Below, piece by piece: positions 10,908 through 19,814 of a DNA stretch of 64,000 nucleotides (its first letter is position 1; each line of letters begins with the position of its first letter). Position numbers and translations under genes: made by a program. The notes beneath the pieces are model-generated. The model did not search any database. It was given only the letters and a program-made list of their open reading frames with translations, and had not been told where the DNA came from. Origin of the DNA: Torymus aiolomorphi (Eukaryota > Arthropoda > Insecta > Hymenoptera > Torymidae); assembly GCA_036365515.1 (NCBI GenBank), contig CM070876.1, positions 120,330,810 to 120,394,809 of the forward strand. Reading direction: 5' to 3'.

Positions 10908-11388
10908 CTCGGTCCAATCGTCTGGAGTGGACAGCGAAGAAGTGCCCGTGATTCAACCGAATGAAGTCAACCAAGAAACTTGCTCGCGATGGTGGCTTCA
11001 AGTAGGTATAGCCGGTTACAGGCTACGAGCACTCTTCGATACAGGAGCTTCCTGGACTGGGATGAATTGCATAGGCTTACAGCTCGCTACGGCCTGTGGA
11101 AAAGTGTTAATCCCAGCCAGCGGCCTAACGGCACGGGTGGCAAACGGGCAAAGCATAGCAGTGGTTGGCTATGTGTATCTGCCCATGGTCGTGGCTGGCA
11201 TGCGCAAAGAAGTGCGCGTCGCAATAATGTCAGATCGAGACACGGAGTGCTACTTGGGGGTGAATTTCATTAAGAAGTTTAGCGCTGTCTTAGACCCCAT
11301 AGATAACACGCTGCATCTCAAGGATGACGATCCAAGCGTAAAGTTAGAAGTAGCCGCCATAACCGCAAACAACACCGTGTCCGGATGA
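10696..11388 (+). CDS. Gypsy B aspartic protease
   Basis: The core begins SRWWLQVGIAGYRLRALFDTGASWTGM, with the DTGA catalytic motif about 115 residues into the frame. The second half holds YLPMVVAGMRKEVRVAIM and ECYLGVNFIKKF, typical of retropepsin of Ty3/Gypsy. A TGA at 11386 separates it in frame from the RT, which is otherwise continuous. The N-terminal ~70 codons are probably only the overlap with gag. Confidence 0.8.
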   Translation: MWVVARPTRLDRIVQEIKDLHKGKSTEGNPDMSKREATSPMLPETNRETARGQVNTTIYPPPALSPETERNSVQSSGVDSEEVPVIQPNEVNQETCSRWWLQVGIAGYRLRALFDTGASWTGMNCIGLQLATACGKVLIPASGLTARVANGQSIAVVGYVYLPMVVAGMRKEVRVAIMSDRDTECYLGVNFIKKFSAVLDPIDNTLHLKDDDPSVKLEVAAITANNTVSG

Positions 11389-11397
11389 GCTATAGGG

Positions 11398-12222
11398 TTG
11401 GCGGACCCAACAGAAGAACATCGCAAAGAGGTAGAAGCTTTAGTAGCTCAGCTGGTCGCTAGCAGCCTGGCACTACTAGGGTGTACTTCGTGGATCGAGC
11501 ATGCAATAGACGTCGGATCTGCAGGACCCATTAAACAGAAGTACTACCCTGTATCTCAGAAACTCGAGGAAGAGATGCACAAACAGGTGGAGGAAATGCT
11601 AGTCGCGGGAATAATAGAACCCTCGACAAGTGGCTGGTCAAGCCCAGTGGTAACGGTACGCAAGTCAAACGGGAAGTTCCGTTTCTGCGTGGACTTCAGA
11701 AAAGTGAACGCAGCGTCAAGGCCAGATGCGTACCCGTTACCATACATGGAAAATATCTTTCGCAAACTGCAGAAAGCGCGATACATCTCCACGCTGGATT
11801 TAAGCAGTTCGTACCACCAGATACCACTTAGTCCGGAGTCCAAAGAGACTACGGCCTTCACCGTGCCAGGCAAAGGGCTTTTCCAATTTACGAGAATGCC
11901 CTACGGTCTTTCGTATGCCGGAGCGTCCTTCCAGATGCTGATTGACAAAGTCATCGGTCCCGAACTTGAAACTTTTGCTTACTCGTATCTCGACGATATA
12001 ATAATAGTCACAGAGACATTCGAGGAGCATAAAGAGGTTCTAAAAAGAGTTCTGGACAGGATACAGGACGCGGGCCTCACAATAAGTCGCGAGAAGAGTG
12101 TCTTCTGTCGCGATGAGGTCCAATATCTCGGGGTCATAGTAAATAGAGATGGTTTTAAGCCAGACCCCGAGAAAATAAAGCCTATCATGGAATATCCGGT
12201 ACCGAAAACCTCCGTCAGCTGA
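11398..12222 (+). CDS. pol: Gypsy B reverse transcriptase
   Basis: All RT blocks are visible: GIIEPSTSGWSSPVVTVRK, FRFCVDFRKVNA, YISTLDLSSSYHQIPL, FTRMPYGLSYAGASFQ, and the intact catalytic YLDDIIIVT. FCRDEVQYLGVIVNRDG follows. The RT is in frame with the protease apart from the TGA at 11386. A frameshift at about 12215 separates it from RNase H. Of the retroelement RTs in this window, this one looks the best preserved. Confidence 0.9.
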   Translation: MADPTEEHRKEVEALVAQLVASSLALLGCTSWIEHAIDVGSAGPIKQKYYPVSQKLEEEMHKQVEEMLVAGIIEPSTSGWSSPVVTVRKSNGKFRFCVDFRKVNAASRPDAYPLPYMENIFRKLQKARYISTLDLSSSYHQIPLSPESKETTAFTVPGKGLFQFTRMPYGLSYAGASFQMLIDKVIGPELETFAYSYLDDIIIVTETFEEHKEVLKRVLDRIQDAGLTISREKSVFCRDEVQYLGVIVNRDGFKPDPEKIKPIMEYPVPKTSVS

Positions 12223-12236
12223 GACGCTTCTTAGGA

Positions 12237-12917
12237 ATGGCCTCGTGGTATAGAAAGTTTCTATCGAACTTCGCTACAATTGCTGAACCACTGACCGAGT
12301 TAACGAAAAAGGATCGGAAATATGAGTGGTCAGCAGCACAAGCAGAGGCCTTCCAAAAGCTAAAAGCACTAGTAGCTTCTGCACCGATTCTACACAGACC
12401 GGTACCTAACGCGCAGTTCGTGGCGCAAACTGATGCGAGCGATACAGGTCTGTGAGCGGTGCTATACCAAATAATTGACGGCGATGAAAGAGTCCTAGAG
12501 TTCGCGAGTCGAACTCTGAGCGTAGCCGAGAGGAATTATAGCGTGATGGAACGAGAATGTCTAGCAATTCTATGGGAAATTAAAAAGTTCCATCCGTATA
12601 TAGAGGCCTACGACTTCAAGATTATCACGGACCATAGCAGCTTGAAGTGGCTCCGTGACCTCCAAAATCCGACCGGCAGGTTAGCTAGGTGGGCTTTGGA
12701 GCTGCAGAACCACAGTTTCACGGTCGAACATCGAAAGGGCTCGTTGAACAATGTCCCAGATGCCCTTTCACGGATGTTCGAGGAAAAAGAGCCAGCGGTC
12801 GCCGCGTTGGAGCTCGAGCGCGATACAGACGACCACTGGTACCTCAAGATCGTGAAAGAGGTTCAACAGAAGCCGCGAGACTTTCCCATGTTCAAGCTGG
12901 CGGGGGGGAGACTGTAG
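12237..12917 (+). pseudogene. Gypsy B RNase H
   Basis: FLGMASWYRKFLSNFA connects to the RNase H blocks QTDASDTGL, MERECLAILWEIKKF and ITDHSSLKWL, so the catalytic Asp/Glu/Asp set is present. EHRKGSLNNVPDALSR closes the domain. In-frame stops at 12453 (TGA) and 12915 (TAG) interrupt it. Frame 3 continues into integrase. Confidence 0.85.
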
Positions 12918-13880
12918 AAGTACAACCCGAATGAAGTCATAGACGAATCTCTCGGCGACGACGATGCATGGAAGTTAGCAGTCCCTCACGAAAAGCGACG
13001 CGAAGTACTGAGAGAATGCCATGATTTTCCAACTGCTGGTCACTTGGGCCGCGAGAAAACTCTAGAGAGAGTAAGGCGGAAGTATCATTGGCCACACATG
13101 TCTCGAGATGTGGCCAGATACGTGAACCAGTGCCAAATTTGCCAGCAGTGCAAAGTCGAACAGCGCGCTCCAGCAGGATTTATGGGACGTCGTATAACAC
13201 AGCGTCCATGGCAAATCGTGGCCAGCGACATTATGGGATCCCTCCCTAAAACCAAGCACGGCCACGAATACATTCTCATCTTCCAGGACCTGTTTACACA
13301 CTGGATCGAAGTAATTCCGATAAAAAGGGCAGATGGCAAATCGGTGATAAAAGGGCTCAACGAACGAGTATGTCTGCGGTTCGGAGTCCCCGAGGTGTGT
13401 CACACGATTGTGAATATTCTAGGCGAAAACACCTATGAAATCCAAGGTGAGGATGGTCGAGCGATACGTCCCATCCATGCGCAACAACTCAAGCGATACG
13501 TCTCCGCAGAAGAGCCCAAGAACTACTTGGATAAAAGTAATCAAGAAGTAGCACAGTCGCTACCACCGAGGGACTCTTCAGCCGAACGTAATGTGCCAGC
13601 GGGCAACAGAGTTAGCCAGGGGAATGTACAGCCTCGGGCGACGGCTAAGAGGCGCGGTTCATCTCGTAAGACCGCGCTGTTAGTTAGGCCAGGAAAGCGT
13701 GCGAGCGACGGCCGACCTACGCGTGCGGTCGGTCCAACAGAGTTCAAGCGAGGCACAGGGAGGCCAAAGGGCTCGATGAAGAAGCATGCACCTGCGGATG
13801 TCGGTCAATTAGCCCCTGTCGAACCCGAGCGTCCAAAAAGCGCTAACTGTGTCGTCCAGAAATTTTGCCGTCCGTACTAA
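12918..13880 (+). pseudogene. Gypsy B integrase with catalytic core deleted
   Basis: The zinc domain is complete (H in CHDFPTAGHLG, then CQICQQC). The core begins (ASDIMGSLPKTKHG, first catalytic Asp) and reaches RLRFGVPEV-like sequence near 13395. There it jumps directly to the C-terminal region (NILGENTYEIQGEDGRAIRP, HAQQLKRY). The part with the second Asp and the Glu is missing, so the enzyme cannot be active. A Lys/Arg-rich tail follows to 13880. Confidence 0.85.
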
Positions 13881-13993
13881 CCCGTGTTCATCCTTGTTTT
13901 CCGATCCTCAATCTCACCAATCTCCGGGGTCAATTTGCCTGTTGCAGGATATGCAGGGCCTGACTCCAGAAATAGCAGAGATGGCGAAGAAGG

Positions 13994-14970
13994 TTGTTTG
14001 CTGGACTAATCCAGTGCAACTCTGACCCCGCCGTCATTGACTTCCTGGAGCAGGTAGTGGAGGGCATAGACGCGGTGACACTGGCACAACCGCCAGTGGA
14101 AGAGCCCTCCACACTTGTCATAGAGGAGTTAGAGGCGCTGGAACCAAGAAGGGAACCTTCGGGACCAGCCGCAGGCGTTGGTCCGTCCCCGCTCCGGCGA
14201 CCTCATCCTCCGAAGGAGCAGCAGGAGAAGAGCGGGGCTCGGCCAGAAGAAGAAGCACCAGCGGAGCCGATTGGTGCTGGCCGAGTTCCCGAAGAGGAGG
14301 CGGCTCGAGCCCACCATTGTGCGCCGGAAGTTGACACCGGCGCGGCTCGGGCCGCACAAGAAAAAGAAGAAGATGCTCCGACCCAGGTCCCAAAAGGAGC
14401 ACCGACCGATGGATTTGGTGCGTCCTGGGTCCCGGTGGAGCTGGCCCTTGAGGAGGCGCGGCGCCTCAGCAAGTCCTCGTGCGCTGCGGAGGACGCTGCC
14501 CTGGCCGCACTGGAGGATTTTCTCCAGTGCCACGGTGAGGCGAGCGGCAAGCCGGCAAATGGGTCGGAACGAACCAAGGCCGGCGAGAAGAGCTCGTGGC
14601 CGCCGCAGAGGCCAGGGCCGCCAGGCTGCACCGCGCCGCCTTGCAGAAGGAGGAGGAGGCTCGTCTGGCACGTGCGCAGGAGCGCATGGAAGAGTCCAGG
14701 CGAGCCAGGGAAAAGGCGGAGGAGACGGCGCGTCGGGCCAAAGAAGAGGCCCAGCGTCGTCTTCTACGAGAAGAGGAGCGCCTCCAAAGGGCGCTCGAAG
14801 AAGAGCAGGCAGCCCGGGAGGCGTTAAATGCACAGGCGCTTCCCCGGTGCTTCATGTGTGGCGAGCTTGGGGTAAAGAAGCCGAAGCACTGCCCCAACCA
14901 AGCTCGCCACAAGGGGCCCCGGACTTACTCCCGGACCAAGCTCCGAAGAGTTTTTTTTGTTTTTTTTTAA
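13994..14970 (+). CDS. Gypsy B extra ORF: acidic/coiled-coil protein with Cys/His tail
   Basis: Downstream of pol, a first part (13994 to ~14590) is Glu/Ala/Pro-rich and ends with a helical stretch (VELALEEARRLSKSS, EDAALAALEDFLQCHG). After a frameshift near 14590 a second part (to 14970) is a charged helix of heptad type (ERMEESRRAREKAEETARR) followed by CFMCGELGVKKPKHCPNQARH, a possible zinc knuckle. There is no signal peptide and no hydrophobic segment, so it is not an envelope-type ORF. An overlapping Arg/Lys-rich frame (14178-14640) may be part of it. I do not recognise the family. Confidence 0.5.
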
Positions 14971-15103
14971 TAAAAATTAAAATAAGAAGAAAATCCAGTG
15001 ACTCCAATTCTTCCTAATTCCCTTTTAGAACCTCCTTCTACTAACCTTACCACCCTACGTATAGGTATGACACAGGTTTCCTAAGCAGCGTCTGACGGAG
15101 GGG

Positions 15104-16130
15104 TGTAACGCGTGCGCGAGTTAGGTAATTCGAGATTCGAATTACCCGCGCCGAGCAGGCATGCTCACTGGGGGCGCGAGCGTGCGAGCATTCTGACCGG
15201 ATTAGAACGGTCTCGCGACGCGTAATATGCCCGTCACGTACCCGCGAAGCTGCTACGGCTTTCGCGTCTGCCGTCGTGCTGAAAACTTCTCTCCATCGAG
15301 TCTCACAAAAGTTATCGCGTTCGCGTCGTGGAGTTTTATATATAGCTGTACCGCGAGTATAGTGGAGGCACCGACTATCGTGCGAGAGAAAGAGAGGGAG
15401 ATAGAGAGAGAGCGATATCGCGTCGTGTGTGCCACGAGTAGAACACTAGACAGCGAGCGAGGAGCCGGCAGCCAGCCCGCCTGCCGACCCGTTACAGCGA
15501 GTAAGAGAGAGAGAGAGACAGAGAGACATAGCGCGCATCTACTGTGCGAGCGAGCGAGTGCGAGCGAGAGTCGAGTGCACCGGCTGCTCCTTCTAAGAGA
15601 CGGAAATCGCCCCGTGCAAGCTTTCTGTACTGTGTACGTGCGGGTGTGTGTCAGCCCGCCGTACTTTAACACCGCGCGCGAGAGTACCAGCTTCGCCGCG
15701 CGCCGTATCGTTCGCGTGTTTGAATCTTAACTGTCGCGCGCGAACTAACTCACTGTTTTAATCAGCACGTGCGTCGTGCATGTACTTATTAGTCATTGGA
15801 ATATACTGTGATATCTAGTTACTCGTCGCGTTGTTCATTACAACCTCTCCTTCTCCCAGTTACCGCCGCCACCGCGGGAAAACGACTCAGCCGGTCGTTT
15901 TCATATCTGAGCGTAGCGGCCGCGTGCTTTACTCTTCAAGCGCGCGCTTTTCACTCAGCGATCCATTTAGTTGGAAAGCGAATTTCTCGTGCGATCTTCG
16001 CGTTGTTTTCGGGATTCCAGGAGCAGATCCCCGGGCAAGTCATTTTAGTCTGACACCCGCGGCACCGTGTTCTAGGGCATCGCTGGCCTGTGGCTTGTTG
16101 GGATTTTCCCCCACCAGCCATCCCGTTACA
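15104..16130 (+). repeat. Gypsy B 3' LTR
   Basis: 1027 bp, aligning with 6694-7712 end to end apart from the GA-run region and a few indels. The purine tract GACGGAGGGG lies immediately upstream (~15094-15103). Substitutions between the LTRs are visible but few, so this is not a very recent insertion. Confidence 0.95.
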
Positions 16131-16496
16131 CGATATAACCGCTTTTATACCAAAAGTATTTAAACAGATTTACGTATCGAGGAGAAGATAACTGATTGTG
16201 CACCAGAGATTGTAATTTAATTACATTATTTTGTACGTACAAACTTATATCTTTATCCAACAAAATTACACTATCGGAAAAGTGTCTTACAAAATTTTTC
16301 CATATATGAAAACCAAACAGCGGTTCTATTTTTCCAGTTGTATCTTTAGGGATTTTGAAAAGTTTAATGTTTTTATCATCAGGTTTTTCTCTTTCGACTG
16401 CTTCTGTGCAATGTCCACTCCAAGAATTTAGCAATAACAAACTATTTTTTCCAGCATTTGGAAAAAATGCATCCCTTAACCATTTTCGAAAATGAT
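16131..16496 (-). pseudogene. Element P transposase, second exon (before Gypsy B)
   Basis: It starts at a splice acceptor (TTTATTTTCAG|AT on the minus strand, at 16496) and reads DHFRKWLRDAFFPNAG, then LLLNSWSGH and PKDTTGKIEPL. In DDE superfamily transposases of the pogo type these are the second and third catalytic blocks (usually DSWSGH and QPLDV). Here the second Asp is Asn, and the third Asp has been lost with a small in-frame deletion. The frame is cut by Gypsy B at 16130. Confidence 0.85.
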
Positions 16497-16826
16497 CTGA
16501 AAATAAATTGTAAACAAATAAATTTCGCAGATCATTACAGTAAACTATTGCTATTTGTATTGCATCACTAATTTTGATAACGATTTATTACATGAAATCA
16601 AATTAACAAAAAGAAATAATAATGAAATTTATTAATAATTTACAAAAACTTTTTATAACTTTCGGTGTTTATGTTAAAATACCTTATTTTCAAAATAATT
16701 TACTAATAATTGTAAATCTTTTTTAATATAAGACTATTGAAATTCAAAGTTTACAAGTAAAATCTTTAAAACAGATATAAGCTACAAGTTTACGAATATA
16801 AGTACACTTTATTTAATTTCACTCAC
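16497..16826 (-). other. Intron of the element P transposase
   Basis: 330 bp, AT-rich, bounded on the minus strand by the donor CAG|GTGAGT (16827/16826) and the acceptor TTTTCAG (16497). Joining the exons keeps the frame (codon split after its first base) and restores a continuous transposase stretch from KSGKMTS to DHFRKW. Confidence 0.85.
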
Positions 16827-17862
16827 CTGACGTCATTTTGCCAGATTTAGAGGCCATCAAATATACGTTATCTGTCTGAAACAAATTTTGTTGTATTATT
16901 GGTGCGAATTCATCTTTAGTCTCTTTTAAGACTATAAATAATGGAGAGAACAATTTTCCAGCAGCATTAATTGTAGGTAATATTGTATAGCTATGTGTTG
17001 CACAAACAGATTTCACAACACATGCGACAGTCTTTGTTCCTTCTTCTGCTAATGTACGTCCAGAATGTAATTCTAATTGAAATCCACTTTGATCAGCATT
17101 GTAGGTATTTTCAATTCCAAATTCTGAAATCAGTGGTTTGATGTCTGCTAAAAATTTACTAGCTTCTTGATTTATAGTTTCCTTGTTTTCAACAGTTTTT
17201 TTTGTTATAAATTTGTTAATTTTTCTACTAACAATTCTGTGAGTTTTCTTAAATTTTCGCAGCCAGAAATCAGATGCTTTGAATCTAACATCATTAAATG
17301 CTAAACTTTTTTTTAGCTTCTGAAGCCCACCTACGTATATCAATATCGTGAATCATATGACCAGCATCGATAGATTCTTTGAGATTTCTTAAAACAAATT
17401 TAGAAACCTGATATAATTTTTCTTTGTAAGTTCCACCTTTGTTGATTTGGCTTGCCCATCGGCGTAGTTGTCGTACTGAATTAACTAACCTAAGTTGATG
17501 TTTAACACTTTCTATACTACGATTTTTCTTATTTTTAGTTGATCCCCAATATTCGACTGCTTTTTTTGTAATCGAAGCTCAACTCTTCCATCGTATGAAT
17601 AAATATCATAATCGTTTTCTTCTTTGAAAACTGTGTCATCTTCAATTGCTTGTACTTCATAATTTTTAAATAGCTCTTGAAAATTTAATGTTTCTTCTTC
17701 CATTACTTCAACCGCATTAACATCATTCATACCGTCGTATAAAATGTTTTCGAATTTTTCAGCTAGGTTCATTTCAACCTAATTAACAGGACTTTCTGGT
17801 ATCTGAAGTCCTGAGAATGCTGCCAATAATAAATTTATGACTTTGATAGGATTCACCTTCAT
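16827..17862 (-). pseudogene. Element P transposase, first exon
   Basis: The likely ATG is at 17862 (MKVNPIKVINLLLAAFSGL). An in-frame TAG follows at 17781-17779, then MNLAEKFENILY. A frameshift in an A-run near 17565 leads to LVNSVRQLRRWAS, and another near 17310 leads to FKASDFWLRKFKK, a CENP-B-type helix-turn-helix. YNADQSGFQLE supplies the first catalytic Asp and GKLFSPLFIVLKE follows. The order HTH-CENPB then DDE identifies a pogo-like transposase. At least one stop and two frameshifts make it a pseudogene. Confidence 0.85.
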
Positions 17863-18514
17863 TTTTTCTATTATTTAATTTTTATAAAATAATAAATTGT
17901 ATTTTAGGAAAAAAACAAATGGTGGGCTCTCGATAACGTGTAACAGAATTGACAAAAATATACTGACTAACTGATCTATTTTTAGGCGGTCGTGAACTCC
18001 AGGCTCACTCGCGTTATCTTTGCACGGATATTTTTCTCCGTGAAATTCGCTATTTTTATCGATGATTACAAGATGGGCTTACAAATAATCGCTTATTCAT
18101 ATATATAAATAGAAATGAGGAAAATATTTACTTAAGAATAAGTATTTATGAAGAAGCACAAATGAAATATAATATGACATGCCTAAATACGCAAACATAA
18201 ATATTCTAAAATTATAAGCCAACTATAATTATCAAGCAGTGATTTTTAAAAAGACTAAAATATACCATAAAAATAATTTCAATCTTGGCTCAGCTTTTAA
18301 AAGCTTTTCTGCATACAAATATTTATGCAGTAAAAATGAAAATATAGTCATGTAATTATTTATTCCTCTATTTATGTAATGCTGTTATATTTAGAACGTT
18401 AAAATGACGAAATTGTCAAATTCATTGTCAGTGATTTTTATTCTTTAAATAGAAAATTGAGCCTATAAACAAATCAATCTGAAATAAATAAAATATTCAT
18501 GATTATTTATTCTG
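17863..18514. other. AT-rich 5' flank of the transposase: no gene
   Basis: Upstream of the transposase start and inside the right inverted repeat. I see only AT-rich DNA with a small GC island near 17990-18030. It presumably held the transposase promoter. Confidence 0.5.
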
Positions 18515-19416
18515 AATATACACATCATACACCTCAAAATATTTAGTTCAATGGTACTAATTGTAAGTATTCCGCGCCCAAGGGGCTGCTAACCCCCGAT
18601 AATGCTGTTATTAGAAAAATCGTGAAACAGTTCAACTTTGATTTTGAATTTTAACAATAATTATTTAATTTTATTGCAAATATTATATACAAAAATAATT
18701 TAAAAAATAAAGTTTTTCTGAAATAAAATATAAGGGTAGCTACCCCACGCTAATTTGGCATTTCAAAGAGAAATATTTTCCATTTTGTTTCATTTTAAAT
18801 TTTAATCTGAACTTGGGATATCTAGAAAAAACCTATTTTAGGGGTGAGTTTTAGAGGTGCGTTTTACCCCTTTAATAATAGGAGATTGGGACCATAAGAA
18901 AATTAGCCCAAATAAAAATAAATTATGCATTACATAACATAAAATATTTATTTTAACGGTTCGAAAGTATTTTGCGTCTAAGGGCTTGTTTACCCCCGAT
19001 AACACTTGTATTTGCAAAAACCCTGAAACACGTCAACTTTAATTTTTTATTTTAAGCCCAAAAATGATTTTTATAATATTTAATTAATTTTATTGCAAAT
19101 ATTATATACAAAAATAGTTTAAAAAATATGGTTTTTCTGAAATAAAAAGTAAGGGTTGCCACCCCGGGGACCAAACCGTACCTAGTAGTTTCGTCATTCA
19201 AAGAGAAGAATTTCCAATTTGTTTCATTTCAAAACATTAATAGAACTAAAGATATTAAGTAAAAACCGTTTTCGGGGGTAAACTTTAAGGGCGGTTTTCA
19301 CCCCTTTAATATCGGATTGTGCCGATAAAAAAAATACGTGTCTCTTATTTTTCGGTCCTCTACAACATATCAAAAATTCAGAAAAATCAGAAGCGGATAC
19401 TTCGATCCGTTTCCTT
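18515..19416 (-). repeat. Right terminal inverted repeat of element P
   Basis: This is the reverse complement of 4739-5645 with scattered substitutions and small indels, so the two ends are diverged rather than artefactual. The outer end reads TCGATCCGTTTCCTT at 19402-19416, immediately before the Gypsy A gag fragment. No coding sequence is seen in it. Confidence 0.9.
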
Positions 19417-19426
19417 TAAGTAAGTT

Positions 19427-19789
19427 TTACTGTCTCAAGGCTGACGACGGACCCTTGCCATTGCTCGATGAAACTAGGCACGTCCCACTCTCCGTCTCTC
19501 TCCTCGCGCTCGTACGAGAGAGATCGTTGGAGTTTCCCTGATTTTTCTGCGCGTTTCTTCTTGAATCATTCTGATATTTAAAGCAATCAGGTTGGTTATG
19601 ACCGAGTTTTCCACAATAGAAACAAGTAGGAATACGCGTTTCTTGCCTTTTTCGTGAAAAGTTATTATTATTTCCTAAATAATTATTGATATTAGCCCTG
19701 TTTTGATTTATGCGATTATTTTGAAAATTATTATTGCGCCCATTATTGCGATTATTTTCATTTGGTAAGTATGATATATGCATGAACAA
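19427..19789 (-). pseudogene. gag: Gypsy A gag C-terminus with zinc knuckle
   Basis: The 120-codon frame is Asn/Arg-rich and carries one CCHC knuckle, CFYCGKLGHNQPDC (C-x2-C-x4-H-x4-C), typical of nucleocapsid. It ends at TGA/TAA codons beside the right end of element P. The protease that should follow lies 14.7 kb away, on the other side of P. The N-terminal capsid part is absent: the frame abuts the LTR-like sequence at 19815. Confidence 0.75.
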
Positions 19790-19814
19790 TGTTAATTATT
19801 GATTAATATATTAT

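Larger units (their letters stand above)
6694..16130 (+). mobile_element. Gypsy B: full-length Ty3/Gypsy, TSD CGAT
   Basis: Two LTRs start TGTAACGCG and end CCCGTTACA. They flank gag, protease, RT, RNase H, a deleted integrase and an extra ORF. The 4-bp target duplication CGAT (6690-6693 and 16131-16134) and uninterrupted transposase codons on both sides prove insertion into the P transposase. The PBS follows the 5' LTR and a purine tract (GACGGAGGGG) precedes the 3' LTR. Several stops and frameshifts make it non-autonomous. Confidence 0.95.
4739..19416 (-). mobile_element. Element P: pogo/CENP-B-like DNA transposon with long TIRs
   Basis: About 0.9-kb inverted repeats (4739-5645 and 18515-19416) both end in AAGGAAACGGATCGA. 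They flank a minus-strand transposase gene, which is split by Gypsy B (6694-16130). Without Gypsy B the element would be about 5.2 kb. Flanks offer a short TA or TAA target duplication (CTAACAAGG at left, TTTCCTTTAAG at right), as expected for the Tc1/mariner-pogo group. The transposase has lost at least two catalytic Asp residues, so this copy is dead. It was inserted between gag and protease of Gypsy A. Confidence 0.8.
1644..19789 (-). mobile_element. Gypsy A: Ty3/Gypsy remnant, split by element P
   Basis: On the minus strand the order is gag zinc-knuckle region (19789-19427), then the P insertion (19416-4739), then protease (to ~4520), a very long acidic linker, RT and partial RNase H (2692-1644). 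No integrase and no LTR belonging to it remain: the left end stops inside RNase H, and the right end stops in gag beside the plus-strand LTR at 19815. At least two frameshifts and one stop show that it is dead. Two halves of the same polyprotein region, on the same strand and in the right order, support a single original element. Confidence 0.8.

Noticed and set aside
13994..14970. Envelope gene of an errantivirus-type element
   Set aside because: There is no signal peptide, furin-like site or transmembrane segment. The protein is acidic and helical.
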